Source: CAYVSF01 sp046482855 (lineage in GTDB: Bacteria; Bacteroidota; Bacteroidia; Bacteroidales; UBA12077). From it: a DNA stretch of 64,000 nucleotides. Under the pieces are notes generated by a model that was not told where the DNA came from, searched no databases, and saw only the letters and a program-made list of their open reading frames with translations. Shown piece by piece: positions 1 through 7,963 of this stretch. The stretch is from NCBI GenBank assembly GCA_046482855.1, contig JAWOEH010000061.1, positions 1 through 64,000 on the forward strand, in the 5' to 3' direction. Each line of letters opens with the position of its first letter. Position 1 is the first letter of the stretch. Position numbers and translations under genes: made by a program.

Positions 1-408
1 AACTATTTAGGGCACGAGGTATTTCACCAGGCCTTGAGGAAATACATTCAGGAGTGGGCCTTCAAGCATCCAACCCCCTACGATTTCTTTTATTTGATGG
101 AACAAGAGGCAGGCGAGGAGCTTGGTTGGTTTTGGCGACCTTGGTTTTTTGAACTCAACTACCCCGATTTAGCTATTGAGCGAAAAGGTGAAGATTTGGT
201 TATATCGAATCCGGGAGGTTTGCCTTTGCCGGTGGATGTGGTTATCGTCACCGACGATGCTGAAAAAATACGCAGGTATGAAGCATCTGTTTGGAAGGAT
301 AAGCATGAAATTCGAATTCCTGTTAGCGATTACAAAACTTTTCAGTCGGCCTACCTGGATGTTAAGGCCATTCCTGATTCTAATGCACAAAATAACAAAG
401 TTGAGTAA
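1..408 (+). CDS. M1-family metallopeptidase, C-terminal end (partial)
   Basis: The reading frame is open from the first base and ends at a TAA at 406-408, so only about the last 135 residues are present. The start of the piece (NYLGHEVFHQALRKYIQEW) and the following AFKHPTPYDFF, then GWFWRPWFFE, resemble the helical C-terminal part of M1 (gluzincin) aminopeptidases of Bacteroidota. The final 70 residues look like the short beta domain that closes such proteins. The zinc site (HExxH plus E) would lie upstream, outside the window, so activity cannot be judged. M1 enzymes remove N-terminal residues from peptides, and Bacteroidota versions are often periplasmic. The family call rests on the C-terminal pattern only. 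Confidence 0.7.
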   Translation, partial: NYLGHEVFHQALRKYIQEWAFKHPTPYDFFYLMEQEAGEELGWFWRPWFFELNYPDLAIERKGEDLVISNPGGLPLPVDVVIVTDDAEKIRRYEASVWKDKHEIRIPVSDYKTFQSAYLDVKAIPDSNAQNNKVE

Positions 409-457
409 AAGGGTACATACTATTTTACATCTCTTAGGGATTGTTAACTAATTGTTT

Positions 458-488
458 ATTGACTCCCGGTGTTTTCTTTCTAACTTAG
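458..488 (+). promoter_or_regulatory. Putative sigma-70-type promoter of first beta-barrel gene
   Basis: The sequence reads aTTG (458-461), a 19-base spacer, then TAACTTAG (481-488). This matches the Bacteroidota TTTG / TAnnTTTG pattern with one mismatch in each box. It lies 66 bases before the ATG, so the 5' leader would contain the duplicated element at 503-534. Confidence 0.45.
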
Positions 489-502
489 ATTTCATTACCC
501 GA

Positions 503-534
503 AGCGGCAGCCGAAAAGCTTTAATAGAGTAGGC
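503..534 (+). repeat. Conserved 5' leader element, copy 1
   Basis: This 32-base stretch begins AGCGG and contains GCCGAAAAGCTT followed by AATAGAGTAGGC. It recurs at 1366-1397 with three differences. It lies between the predicted promoter and the start codon of the first beta-barrel gene, so it would be transcribed. A small stem (AGCGG with CCG...GCT) is possible. It may be a transcript-level or protein-binding control element, or simply leftover identity from the gene duplication. Confidence 0.55.
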
Positions 535-553
535 CCAATGAAATCTAAACGAG

Positions 554-1135
554 ATGAAAAAAACAGCATTTTTTATTGTCCTCATGGCACTTGTTGCCTT
601 CTCTTCCTCAGCCCAAAAGTTGGGAGTGAAAGCCGGAGCTAATTTTGCAACCCTGGCTATTGATGATGACAACTACGATCCAACCCTTAAGCCAGGAATG
701 CATATTGGTGTGGTTGGCGAATTTGGTATATCCGATAACTTGTTCTTTGAACCCGGCTTATTTTTTTCACAAAAAGGTACCAGCTATGATGTGGATGGCG
801 ATTATGATATGCGCATGAATTACCTGGATGTGCCCTTGAATTTGAAGTATAAAATGGGCAATTTCTTTCTGCAAGGAGGCGCCTTGGTAGGTGTCGGTTT
901 AAATGGAACTCAGCAAGCCGGTGGCTTTGGAGAAGAAGATATCGAATTTGGCACAGGTGACAATGAAACCAAAAGGCTAGATTTTGGCCCCACCGTTGGG
1001 CTTGGTATGCACTTTAATAAATTCCAGATTTCTGCAAACTATACTATGGGATTACGCAATTTGGCTAATATCGAGGATATTTCTGTAAAAAATCGGGTCT
1101 TATCTGTTTCAGTCGGTTATTATTTTGGTGAGTAA
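554..1135 (+). CDS. Outer-membrane beta-barrel protein (PorT-like family), copy 1
   Basis: This 193-residue protein has an N-terminal signal peptide (KKTAFFIVLMALVAFSSSAQ, cleavage near residue 21). The mature part has alternating hydrophobic strands typical of the small Bacteroidota barrels annotated as porin family or PorT-like. Examples are LGVKAGANFATL at the start and a C-terminal aromatic end (VSVGYYFGE). An acidic loop (GFGEEDIEFGTGDNE) sits between mid strands. The next gene at 1418 encodes a clear paralogue with the same loop, so the pair arose by tandem duplication. No partner fixes a function; these proteins are usually described only as outer-membrane barrels. The start is the ATG directly before the Lys-Lys signal peptide. 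Confidence 0.8.
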   Translation: MKKTAFFIVLMALVAFSSSAQKLGVKAGANFATLAIDDDNYDPTLKPGMHIGVVGEFGISDNLFFEPGLFFSQKGTSYDVDGDYDMRMNYLDVPLNLKYKMGNFFLQGGALVGVGLNGTQQAGGFGEEDIEFGTGDNETKRLDFGPTVGLGMHFNKFQISANYTMGLRNLANIEDISVKNRVLSVSVGYYFGE

Positions 1136-1153
1136 AAAGTTTTTTTTGTCATA

Positions 1154-1187
1154 GAGAGACTACCTTCAGGTGGTCTCTTTTTTTATT
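1154..1187 (+). terminator. Rho-independent terminator of first beta-barrel gene
   Basis: GAGACTACC (1156-1164), a TTCA loop and GGTGGTCTC (1169-1177) form a nine-pair stem with one G-U pair. A run of seven T residues follows. Confidence 0.85.
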
Positions 1188-1299
1188 TTTTGCAGATTGC
1201 TGGCTATTTCTAACTGTTTTAATCAAAAGATCGATAGATGATTATGGTGCTCAGCTTTCCTCCTGCTCCTGGTTTTTGACGATTCTATTAGCTGATTTT

Positions 1300-1331
1300 T
1301 TTGGGTGGAATGACTTTTATTACTAATTTCG
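1300..1331 (+). promoter_or_regulatory. Putative promoter of second beta-barrel gene
   Basis: TTTG (1300-1303), a spacer of exactly 20 bases and TAATTTCG (1324-1331) match the Bacteroidota promoter with one mismatch in the -7 box. The duplicated leader element begins 35 bases further on. The two gene copies therefore have separate promoters, with a terminator between them. Confidence 0.6.
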
Positions 1332-1365
1332 CCGCTTCTAAACTAACCATCAAAATTTTGGATAG

Positions 1366-1397
1366 AGCGGATGCCGAAAAGCTTAAATAGAGTAGGC
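1366..1397 (+). repeat. Conserved 5' leader element, copy 2
   Basis: This is the second copy of the element at 503-534. The core GCCGAAAAGCTT-A-AATAGAGTAGGC differs at one position of 25. The bases around it, including those up to the start codon, are not conserved. It sits 20 bases before the ATG at 1418; copy 1 sits 19 bases before its ATG. The similar distance to the start codon, despite different distances to the promoters, hints at a role in translation or in leader-RNA structure. Confidence 0.55.
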
Positions 1398-1417
1398 GAT
1401 TATTAAATTTTACAGAA

Positions 1418-1987
1418 ATGAAAAAGTTATCTTTATTATTAGTATTCGTAGGCTTGGTAGCCTTTTCTTCTTTCGGACAGCGCATTGGTGTAAAAGCTGG
1501 TTTGAACATGGCAACGGTTGCTATGGATGGAGATGTTGATACCAAAATGTTACCTGGGATTCACCTTGGAGCAGTAGCAGAATTTGAGTTTAGCGAAAAT
1601 TTAGCCTTTGAACCTGGTTTGTTGTTTTCGCAAAAAGGAACTGATTATGATGTAGATGGTGATATGAAAACTCGCTTGAGCTACCTTGATATTCCATTGA
1701 ATCTTCGCTACAAAATGGGTAATTTCTTTGCTCAGGCAGGTCCTCAAATAGGAATTGGCTTGTCAGGAACTCAAGAGTTTGGTGATGAGGAAGAGGATAT
1801 TGAGTTTGGTAGTGATGATGATCAGTTTAAGCGTTTGGACTTTGCCTTAAGCTTTGGTGTAGGTATGAACTTTAACCAATTTCAGGTATCAGCCAACTAT
1901 GGTTTAGGTTTGGCAAACTTGTCGAATTGGGATGATGATGATTTGAAGAACCGCGTGATTTCTGTATCATTGGGATACTATTTCTAA
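1418..1987 (+). CDS. Outer-membrane beta-barrel protein (PorT-like family), copy 2
   Basis: This 189-residue paralogue of the protein at 554-1135 has a signal peptide (KKLSLLLVFVGLVAFSSFGQ). The strands are closely matching: IGVKAGLNMATVAM, then FEPGLLFSQKGTDYDVDGD, then SYLDIPLNLRYKMGNFFAQ. It has an acidic loop (DEEEDIEFGSDDD) and ends in an aromatic final strand (SVSLGYYF), as expected for insertion by the BAM machinery. Similarity covers the whole length, so this is a full duplicate rather than a fragment. The clearest differences are acidic changes in the surface loops (for example NWDDDDLKN near the end). That would fit diversification of exposed loops. Function is unknown beyond an outer-membrane barrel. 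Confidence 0.8.
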   Translation: MKKLSLLLVFVGLVAFSSFGQRIGVKAGLNMATVAMDGDVDTKMLPGIHLGAVAEFEFSENLAFEPGLLFSQKGTDYDVDGDMKTRLSYLDIPLNLRYKMGNFFAQAGPQIGIGLSGTQEFGDEEEDIEFGSDDDQFKRLDFALSFGVGMNFNQFQVSANYGLGLANLSNWDDDDLKNRVISVSLGYYF

Positions 1988-2010
1988 ACGGTTTATTACC
2001 ATATGAAAGT

Positions 2011-2040
2011 AAAACGGCTGCCCTCAAGGCAGCCGTTTTT
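2011..2040. terminator. Bidirectional terminator between converging genes
   Basis: AAAACGGCTGCC (2011-2022), a five-base loop and GGCAGCCGTTTT (2028-2039) form a perfect 12-pair stem. T runs flank it on both strands. It serves the barrel gene on the plus strand and the nuclease-like gene on the minus strand, whose stop lies two bases away. Confidence 0.9.
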
Positions 2041-2041
2041 G

Positions 2042-3073
2042 CTATCGTTTCAATATCATAAAAACCGGAAAGTGGTCGCTATAGCCTCCTAAATAGAGCC
2101 TGCCGGCATGTGTGCGGTTTGGGTATCCCTTGTAGTCGCCCTCTTGTTGCCTGAGAAAAGGCTTGTCCAATATATATACTTCCTCTACTTTGTATCCCTT
2201 GGGGCGTCGGGTTAACAGATTGCCTGAGACAATCAGTTGGTCAAACAGATTCCATTCTCCTCTGTAGGCCAGTGTGCCTTTTCCTTCCTCAAAAAGTTGT
2301 TGTGTTGTGTTGTATAGCGCTTTCTTTTTCGGTCTTTTAGGAATGGGTTGCGCATTGAGTGTTGTTTCAATACTTATATTGTTGGGGTCGTCGTTAAAAT
2401 CGCCCATCACAACAATACGCCCCTTGTCCTTCAGCGTTATGAGGGAGTCTACAATCGAACGTGTGAGTTGAGCTGCAGCAATTCGTGCGGGACGACTTTT
2501 CTCCTCGCCACCATACCGAGAGGGCCAATGATTTACAACAAAATGGAAGGGCTCACCATGCAGCTTCCCGGAAACCACAAGTTGATCGCGAGTTCGGTAA
2601 GTGCTATCGAAAGGCATGGTTAGTCGGTACGACTTTGTGTTTTGCACAGCAAAAGCGGTTGGCTGGTAAAGGAGGCCAACATCAATGCCCCTGCCATCGG
2701 GGCCTTCAATAAGTACGGGTCGATAATTCTTTTTGGCAATAGCTGATTCTTGCACTAAGTCTGCCAGCACCTCTTTGTTCTCAACTTCACAGACTCCTAA
2801 CACAGCAGGGCCGTTTGGGGTGGTCTGTGTGCCAAGTTGGGCAATAACGGCAGCCATATTTTGTAACTTGCGCTGGTACTTTTCGGTGTCCCATTTCTTT
2901 CGGCCTTCGGGGGTGTACTCTTCATCACGCTTATTTGGCGTGTCAAGGGTATCAAAAAGATTTTCGAGGTTGTAGAAGGCAATACTCACATACTCTTTGG
3001 TTTTCTGTGCTTCTGTTTTTCCTGTAGAAAGAACGAGCAGTATGAACAAGCTGATTAGATATTTTTTCATCAT
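2042..3073 (-). CDS. Secreted endonuclease/exonuclease/phosphatase-fold protein
   Basis: This 343-residue protein has an N-terminal signal peptide (KKYLISLFILLVLSTGKTEAQ), so it is probably exported to the periplasm or surface. The domain follows the DNase I-like fold in order: SIAFYNLENLFDT (metal-binding Asn and acidic region, about residue 30), an internal EVENKEVL segment with the catalytic-type Glu, VVNHWPSRYGG, GDFNDDPNN (catalytic Asp/Asn pair, about residue 225), and a terminal GGYSDHFPVFM (Asp-His). All canonical positions are present, so it should be a metal-dependent phosphodiesterase or phosphatase. The substrate cannot be told from sequence. kdsB lies 24 bases upstream on the same strand, so the two may be co-transcribed, but no functional tie is evident. 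Confidence 0.85.
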   Translation of the reverse strand: MMKKYLISLFILLVLSTGKTEAQKTKEYVSIAFYNLENLFDTLDTPNKRDEEYTPEGRKKWDTEKYQRKLQNMAAVIAQLGTQTTPNGPAVLGVCEVENKEVLADLVQESAIAKKNYRPVLIEGPDGRGIDVGLLYQPTAFAVQNTKSYRLTMPFDSTYRTRDQLVVSGKLHGEPFHFVVNHWPSRYGGEEKSRPARIAAAQLTRSIVDSLITLKDKGRIVVMGDFNDDPNNISIETTLNAQPIPKRPKKKALYNTTQQLFEEGKGTLAYRGEWNLFDQLIVSGNLLTRRPKGYKVEEVYILDKPFLRQQEGDYKGYPNRTHAGRLYLGGYSDHFPVFMILKR

Positions 3074-3097
3074 GATACAGGTTTGTTATAATGGGTT

Positions 3098-3874
3098 TTA
3101 TGCATTGCTTAAAAAGGCTTCAGCGCGTTTTAAATCTTCCGGCGTATCAATGCCAATGGAGTCAGTAAAGGTTTCTTTCACAAATAGTTGATAGCCATTT
3201 TCCAGCCAGCGGTTTTGTTCAAGCGATTCCGCTTGTTCGAGCGACGATGCGGGTAGCGCACTCACTTCCAAAAGCACCTCTTTTTTGTAGCCATACATCC
3301 CTATGTGTCGAAAGAACCTATGGTGTTTTTCCCATTCTTCCTTTGGATGATTTCGGATATAGGGAATGGGCGAGCGTGAGAAATAAAGCGCTTTGCCCGA
3401 AACGGTAAAAGTTACTTTTGGAAGATTGGCATTCCAAATCTGCTCATGGGTGTCAATTTTTTTTACCAATGTGCTGATTTGGCAATCGGGATACCTGAAA
3501 TTTTCTAAAAGTTGGTGAATCTGTTCGGGCTGAATAAAAGGTTCATCGCCTTGAATGTTTATCACAAAGTCATATGTTCGCCCTTCCAGTTGTTCAATCT
3601 TTTGGATGGCCTCGGCCAGTCGGTCGGTGCCGCTGGTATGGGTAGGTGCAGTTATAATTACCTCTCCCCCGAAGCTGCGTACCTCAACGGCAATACGCTC
3701 ATCATCGGTGGCCACATACACATGTGGTAGCGCTTTTTGGGCTTGTTCAACCACTCTTTGAATCATGGTTTTTCCTCCGATAGTAGCCAGAGGCTTACCG
3801 GGAAATCGTGTGGAAGCGTATCGCGCCGGGATAATGGCGATACAATTATCGGTAGATATGGGTGTCTTTCTCAT
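3098..3874 (-). CDS. kdsB: 3-deoxy-manno-octulosonate cytidylyltransferase
   Basis: KdsB activates Kdo with CTP to give CMP-Kdo, the donor for the inner core of lipopolysaccharide. It acts in the cytoplasm. The 258-residue protein is of normal family length. It opens with the nucleotidyltransferase signature IPARYASTRFPGKPLA (residues 14-29), continues with INIQGDEPFI (metal and CTP contact) and YFSRSPIPYIR, and ends with the product-site segment SIGIDTPEDLKRAE. A TATTTTTG -7 box lies on the minus strand at 3897-3904, just upstream of the start. No clear -33 box accompanies it. A second LPS gene, lptE, lies 1.4 kb away on the opposite strand. Confidence 0.95.
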   Translation of the reverse strand: MRKTPISTDNCIAIIPARYASTRFPGKPLATIGGKTMIQRVVEQAQKALPHVYVATDDERIAVEVRSFGGEVIITAPTHTSGTDRLAEAIQKIEQLEGRTYDFVINIQGDEPFIQPEQIHQLLENFRYPDCQISTLVKKIDTHEQIWNANLPKVTFTVSGKALYFSRSPIPYIRNHPKEEWEKHHRFFRHIGMYGYKKEVLLEVSALPASSLEQAESLEQNRWLENGYQLFVKETFTDSIGIDTPEDLKRAEAFLSNA

Positions 3875-4042
3875 TATTTAGATCGATTGATTGGAACAAA
3901 AATAATGAATCTGCCGTTATGGCAGTGAATTTTAGAATTAATTAACCAAATTTATCAATGGGTTTCACAGATTGTTGTAATTTTGTCATATCTGCAATTT
4001 GTAGCCTGGTTACAAATTTTAAGTTGGAATAAGGACGAACGT

Positions 4043-5290
4043 ATGAATCTACAAACCACCAAACAGCGTTTTGGCATTATAGGCAATAACCCTTTGCTCA
4101 ATCGGGCAATTGACGTGGCACAACAAGTTGCCCCAACCGATCTTTCCGTAATGATAACCGGCGAGAGTGGTACCGGCAAAGAGGTGTTCCCACAAATTAT
4201 TCATAATTATAGTGCACGCAAACATGGAAAGTATATTCCCGTAAACTGTGGGGCTATTCCCGAGGGCACTATCGACTCAGAACTATTTGGCCATGAGAAA
4301 GGTTCTTTTACCGGAGCTCATGAGAGCCGGAAGGGCTATTTCGAAGTAGCCGATGGGGGCACTATTTTTCTTGATGAGGTGGCGGAGCTTCCTATTTCAA
4401 CACAGGTGCGATTGTTGCGTGTGTTGGAAACCGGTCAGTTTATGCGGGTAGGTTCATCAAAGGTGGTGAAAACTGATGTTCGCGTTATTGCCGCCACCAA
4501 TGTCGATTTGGTTAAGGCCATTGAAGACGGGAAGTTTCGGGAAGATCTTTACTACCGGTTAAATACTGTGCCTATTGTTATACCTCGTTTGCGTGAGAGG
4601 AAAGATGATATTCATTTGTTGTTTCGCAAATTTGCCACGGACTTTGCAGAGCGGTACCGAATGCCCCCGGTTAAACTCGATGAAAAGGCGCTGCAAATGC
4701 TGGTAAACTACGAGTGGCCCGGAAACGTTCGTCAATTGAAAAATATAACTGAGCAGCTCTCGGTAATTGAAGAGGGAAGAACGATTACCGAAGAGGCTTT
4801 GCAGCGATATCTACCCGATTATTATCCCAATAAACTACCTGCAGTGTATCATCGCCAGGGCGTGGATGAAAAAACTTTTTCAACAGAAAGAGAGATCTTA
4901 TATAAGATTCTTTTTGATATGCGCAACGATATGAATAACCTGAAGAAACTGGTGAATGAGATGTTGCAAAAGGGGGTCCACAGTGAACAGGTACAGCGAA
5001 AAAGTGAAAATATTATGCAGAATATGTCTGATACACCTCAGATAAATATGAACTCGCTGGTTCCCTCAACAGTAAATCCCTACTCTTCAACCAGCTCACC
5101 CTCGGTAAACGACTCTCATATCGAAGACACCGAGGAATTTGTTGAGGAGTCCTTATCGTTGGAGGAGCAGGAGAAAGATCTTATTATGAAAGCCCTTGAG
5201 AAGCATAATGGCAAGCGAAAATATGCAGCTCAGGAATTGGGGATTTCGGAGAGAACCCTGTATCGGAAAATTAAGGAATATAACTTATAG
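4043..5290 (+). CDS. Sigma-54-dependent activator (AAA+ plus Fis-type HTH, no sensor domain)
   Basis: The first ATG of the frame is at 3983, but I chose 4043 (MNLQTTKQRFGIIGNN). It has an AAGGA before it and begins where homologous AAA+ domains begin, and a TAATTTTG -7 box overlaps the upstream ATG. In this 415-residue form the AAA+ module comes first: Walker A GESGTGKE, the sigma-54 contact loop GSFTGA (Ser in place of the usual Ala of GAFTGA), Walker B GTIFLDE, and the arginine-finger region. A Ser/Asn-rich linker of roughly 130 residues follows, then a Fis-type helix-turn-helix at the C-terminus (KYAAQELGISERTLYRKI). There is no receiver, PAS or GAF domain, so input must come by another route, such as partner proteins or expression level. 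The next gene, lptE, starts two bases after the stop. Confidence 0.9.
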   Translation: MNLQTTKQRFGIIGNNPLLNRAIDVAQQVAPTDLSVMITGESGTGKEVFPQIIHNYSARKHGKYIPVNCGAIPEGTIDSELFGHEKGSFTGAHESRKGYFEVADGGTIFLDEVAELPISTQVRLLRVLETGQFMRVGSSKVVKTDVRVIAATNVDLVKAIEDGKFREDLYYRLNTVPIVIPRLRERKDDIHLLFRKFATDFAERYRMPPVKLDEKALQMLVNYEWPGNVRQLKNITEQLSVIEEGRTITEEALQRYLPDYYPNKLPAVYHRQGVDEKTFSTEREILYKILFDMRNDMNNLKKLVNEMLQKGVHSEQVQRKSENIMQNMSDTPQINMNSLVPSTVNPYSSTSSPSVNDSHIEDTEEFVEESLSLEEQEKDLIMKALEKHNGKRKYAAQELGISERTLYRKIKEYNL

Positions 5291-5292
5291 AT

Positions 5293-5814
5293 ATGTTTAT
5301 TATGCAAAAGCATATGCGATTCACAATTTTATTATTATCTCTTTTAGTAGCCTTAGGGGGATGTCAAATTAATGTTTCCACTACGGGTGCCTCCATTTCC
5401 CCGGAAAGTGAGACGGTTTTTATAGATCATTTCCCAAATCGTGCTTCTCTGGGACCTCCCACTATTGGGCAGGATTTTACCAATGATTTACAAGATCGTT
5501 TTATCGATCAAACAAGACTTACACTTGTTGGGGACGAAGGAGATCTTAATTTCCGTGGAGCAATTACCCGCTACTCTACGCAACCTGTTGCCATACAGGG
5601 GGACGAAATTGCAGCGCAAAATCGATTGACGATTACTGTACATGTTGTATTTACCAATAAGCAAAATCCGGAGTATAACTTTGAACAGGATTTTACACAA
5701 TATGAGGATTACGAGGGAAACAAGATGCTTTCAGAGGTAGAAACTTCGCTTGTTCCCATAATTACTGATAAACTTATCGAAGATATTTTTAATAAGGCGG
5801 TAGTAAACTGGTAA
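5293..5814 (+). CDS. lptE: LptE-type LPS-assembly lipoprotein
   Basis: This 173-residue lipoprotein has a short signal peptide and a lipobox (VALGGC, Cys about residue 24), so it is anchored to a membrane after lipidation. The mature part matches the Bacteroidota LptE family in length and layout: a TVFIDHFPNRA strand near the N-terminus, a Phe/Arg-rich LQDRFIDQTRL helix, and a C-terminal helix (LIEDIFNKAVVNW). LptE plugs the LptD barrel and helps deliver LPS to the outer leaflet. It sits in one tight run with the sigma-54 activator, the acidic protein and secG. The start could instead be the ATG at 5302 or 5314; the lipobox is unaffected. Confidence 0.8.
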   Translation: MFIMQKHMRFTILLLSLLVALGGCQINVSTTGASISPESETVFIDHFPNRASLGPPTIGQDFTNDLQDRFIDQTRLTLVGDEGDLNFRGAITRYSTQPVAIQGDEIAAQNRLTITVHVVFTNKQNPEYNFEQDFTQYEDYEGNKMLSEVETSLVPIITDKLIEDIFNKAVVNW

Positions 5815-5817
5815 CTG

Positions 5818-7029
5818 ATGATGGCAAAAATGACACCCCCATCGATTGATGAATTTTACGAATTGCTTGCCGGAACAAAGCCCTTAAGCCAATTCACAGC
5901 TGCTGAGCTTTTTGTTCTTGTTGAACGCTACCCTTATTTTGAAACAGCTTACAAAATATATTTAAAACGATTACTTCAGGAAGATGAGGAGGCTTTTTAC
6001 AAGGCTTTGGAACAAGCTACGCCATTTCTTAATATGAATGAAGTTTTCTGGGAGTTTCTCTTTATTGAAGATCTTGACACGAAGAACCGGGACATCTCTC
6101 CAGACCCTATTCCTTCGGCAGTTGAAGAAAATGCTGAGAGTGTTTCAGATAGGAGTGCCGAGAAAGCTTCAACAGAGGAAGCAGCTGTAGAAGATGGGAA
6201 TCCTCTACCGGAGACTCTCCCTGTCATGGATAAGAACACTGGAGAACAGGAAAGGGAGGACGATAAAACTGATGAGTTACCAGAACCGGCAAGGACTAGT
6301 GAGGAAAAGGGGAAACCAAATCCTAAGCATTTTAAGCGAAAGATAAAAGAGGGGTATGAACATATGGGGGAGAATTTGGCCGCTACTATATCCAATCAGA
6401 TGGATCTGGCTAAACCCAAAGCCGATGAAAAGATTCGGTATTCCCCCGATCTGTATTTTATTGACCAGGACGATAACGGGGAAGAGCCTTTGACGCTGGC
6501 CGATATTAAACGCTTGTCTGCTACTCCGTTCAAACAACGCCATACAACCAATGGGTTTTTAGAAATTGATGAGTCGGAGAAGGTAGAACAAGCACCTGCT
6601 GCCAAGATGAAAGCTAAAAGCAAAAATGAGCAGGATCTATTGGATTTGGATGATGCTGTAGCCACGCCAGAAGCATCGAATAGGAACACTGAAGCATTTG
6701 ATATACGTGAGTATAGCGATGAAGAGGTAGAGGAGGAGGAGGAGGATCTTATCAGCCGTTTTATTAAATCCAATCCCCGACTGGAGCCTGCCGATCTTGA
6801 GGAGGAGAAGGAAAAACCCCAATATGTAGAGGAACTGGCTGAAAAAAGTGTCTCGGAAGATAAAGGCCTGGTTTCCGAGCCTCTGATTGAGGTATTTATT
6901 AAGCAGGGATATTATGAGAAAGCCATAGACGCTTTTCAACAATTAAGTTTGAATAATCCGGAAAAAAGTGCTTATTTTGCCAGAAGGATCAAAAATTTGA
7001 GGGAAATAATTAAGAAACACAAAAAATAA
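5818..7029 (+). CDS. Acidic protein with C-terminal TPR-like helices, unknown function
   Basis: I do not recognise a named family for this 403-residue protein. It has a short folded N-terminal helical part (about 1-85, with FVLVERYPYFETAYKIYLK). A long low-complexity middle follows, very rich in Glu, Asp, Ser and Pro (about 90-330). The C-terminal part has a helical pair, IEVFIKQGYYEKAIDAFQQL then FARRIKNLREIIKK, which looks like one tetratricopeptide repeat. No signal peptide or membrane segment is visible, so it is probably cytoplasmic. It lies between lptE and secG with gaps of 3 and 6 bases, so it should be co-expressed with envelope-biogenesis and Sec genes. A role as a scaffold is only a guess. 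Confidence 0.75.
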   Translation: MMAKMTPPSIDEFYELLAGTKPLSQFTAAELFVLVERYPYFETAYKIYLKRLLQEDEEAFYKALEQATPFLNMNEVFWEFLFIEDLDTKNRDISPDPIPSAVEENAESVSDRSAEKASTEEAAVEDGNPLPETLPVMDKNTGEQEREDDKTDELPEPARTSEEKGKPNPKHFKRKIKEGYEHMGENLAATISNQMDLAKPKADEKIRYSPDLYFIDQDDNGEEPLTLADIKRLSATPFKQRHTTNGFLEIDESEKVEQAPAAKMKAKSKNEQDLLDLDDAVATPEASNRNTEAFDIREYSDEEVEEEEEDLISRFIKSNPRLEPADLEEEKEKPQYVEELAEKSVSEDKGLVSEPLIEVFIKQGYYEKAIDAFQQLSLNNPEKSAYFARRIKNLREIIKKHKK

Positions 7030-7035
7030 AATAAG

Positions 7036-7389
7036 ATGTTTGTTCTGATTTCTGTACTTATCGTAATTGTGAGTGTGCTACTGGTACTTATTGTATTGGT
7101 GCAAAACTCAAAGGGAGGTGGTTTAGCGTCGAATTTTTCGGCCTCGAACCAGGTAATGGGTGTTCGTAAAACTACTGATTTTCTGGAGAAAGCCACCTGG
7201 ACATTAGCTGTAGCTTTGGTTGTACTGAGTTTAGCCTCAGCCATGGCAATTCCCCAAACAACCAAGGAACAAAGCTCGCGCATTGAGCAACAAGTGGATC
7301 AGGCGGTTGACCCTTCTGAAATGCTTAATTTCCCAACGGCTCCTGCTAACGAAGAGCAAGAGGGTATCGAAGAGCCGATACAAGAATAG
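7036..7389 (+). CDS. secG: Preprotein translocase subunit SecG
   Basis: SecG is the small non-essential partner of SecYE and eases protein export across the inner membrane. The 117-residue product has two membrane segments (about residues 1-20, FVLISVLIVIVSVLLVLIVL, and 55-75). The conserved SecG loop VQNSKGGGLASNF lies between them. A polar, acidic tail rich in Gln and Glu follows the second segment, as is common in Bacteroidota SecG. It closes the sigma-54 activator-lptE-acidic protein-secG run and is followed by a terminator. Confidence 0.92.
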   Translation: MFVLISVLIVIVSVLLVLIVLVQNSKGGGLASNFSASNQVMGVRKTTDFLEKATWTLAVALVVLSLASAMAIPQTTKEQSSRIEQQVDQAVDPSEMLNFPTAPANEEQEGIEEPIQE

Positions 7390-7415
7390 TATTTGTCATA
7401 TAATTTTAAAAGAAG

Positions 7416-7449
7416 ATGTCAGTGTGTCATACATGCTGACATTTTTTTA
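7416..7449 (+). terminator. Terminator after secG
   Basis: ATGTCAG (7416-7422) and CTGACAT (7436-7442) form a seven-pair stem around a 13-base loop. A run of seven T follows. It separates the secG run from the groES-groEL operon. The remaining bases up to 7646 hold no gene. A TGGCAC at 7575 is discussed in the findings. Confidence 0.75.
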
Positions 7450-7645
7450 TGTCTTAAAGTTTGCCGTTGTTTTTCTTTGTAAAGGATTGTGTGAGGTCTT
7501 GATCTTTGATAACAAGGGGGGTAGAGGTTTGCCCCTGTTGTGCAAGTAAGCAATGGGAACTGGTGTTGGTGCTTTGGCACAGAATCTGTAAACTGGGATC
7601 CTAGCAATTACAACAAAATCAAGTTTAACTTAAATACAAAACAAA

Positions 7646-7924
7646 ATGTCAAAAGTGACTTATAAACCTTTAAAGGATCGAGTGCTTGTAGAGCCTCACA
7701 AGGTTGAAGAGAAAACAGCCAGTGGAATCATTATTCCTGATTCGGCAAAAGAAAAGCCTCAAAAAGGAACTGTTGTTGCCGTTGGTGAAGGAAAAAAAGA
7801 TGAACCCATGAGCCTGAAAGAGGGAGATGTTGTAGTTTATGGAAAGTATGCCGGAACTGAGATTAATCTTGATGGAGCCGACTACCTGATTATGCGTGAG
7901 GACGACATTCTTTTAAAAGAGTAG
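7646..7924 (+). CDS. groES: Co-chaperonin GroES
   Basis: GroES is the heptameric lid that closes the GroEL folding chamber in the cytoplasm. The 92-residue protein is of normal length. It shows the conserved beginning [12 protein letters not shown], the mobile loop [18 protein letters not shown] (hydrophobic Ile-Ile-Ile tip), and [14 protein letters not shown] near the end. It is followed after 39 bases by groEL. I searched the upstream 250 bases for a CIRCE inverted repeat (TTAGCACTC/GAGTGCTAA) and found none, so HrcA control is not supported here. Confidence 0.97.
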   Translation: MSKVTYKPLKDRVLVEPHKVEEKTASGIIIPDSAKEKPQKGTVVAVGEGKKDEPMSLKEGDVVVYGKYAGTEINLDGADYLIMREDDILLKE

Positions 7925-7963
7925 AACAATAAGTATTTCTAAAAAAATTAAAAATTTATTTAT

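Noticed and set aside
7450..7645. CIRCE or another known heat-shock operator before groES
   Set aside because: I looked for TTAGCACTC and GAGTGCTAA or close variants and found neither.
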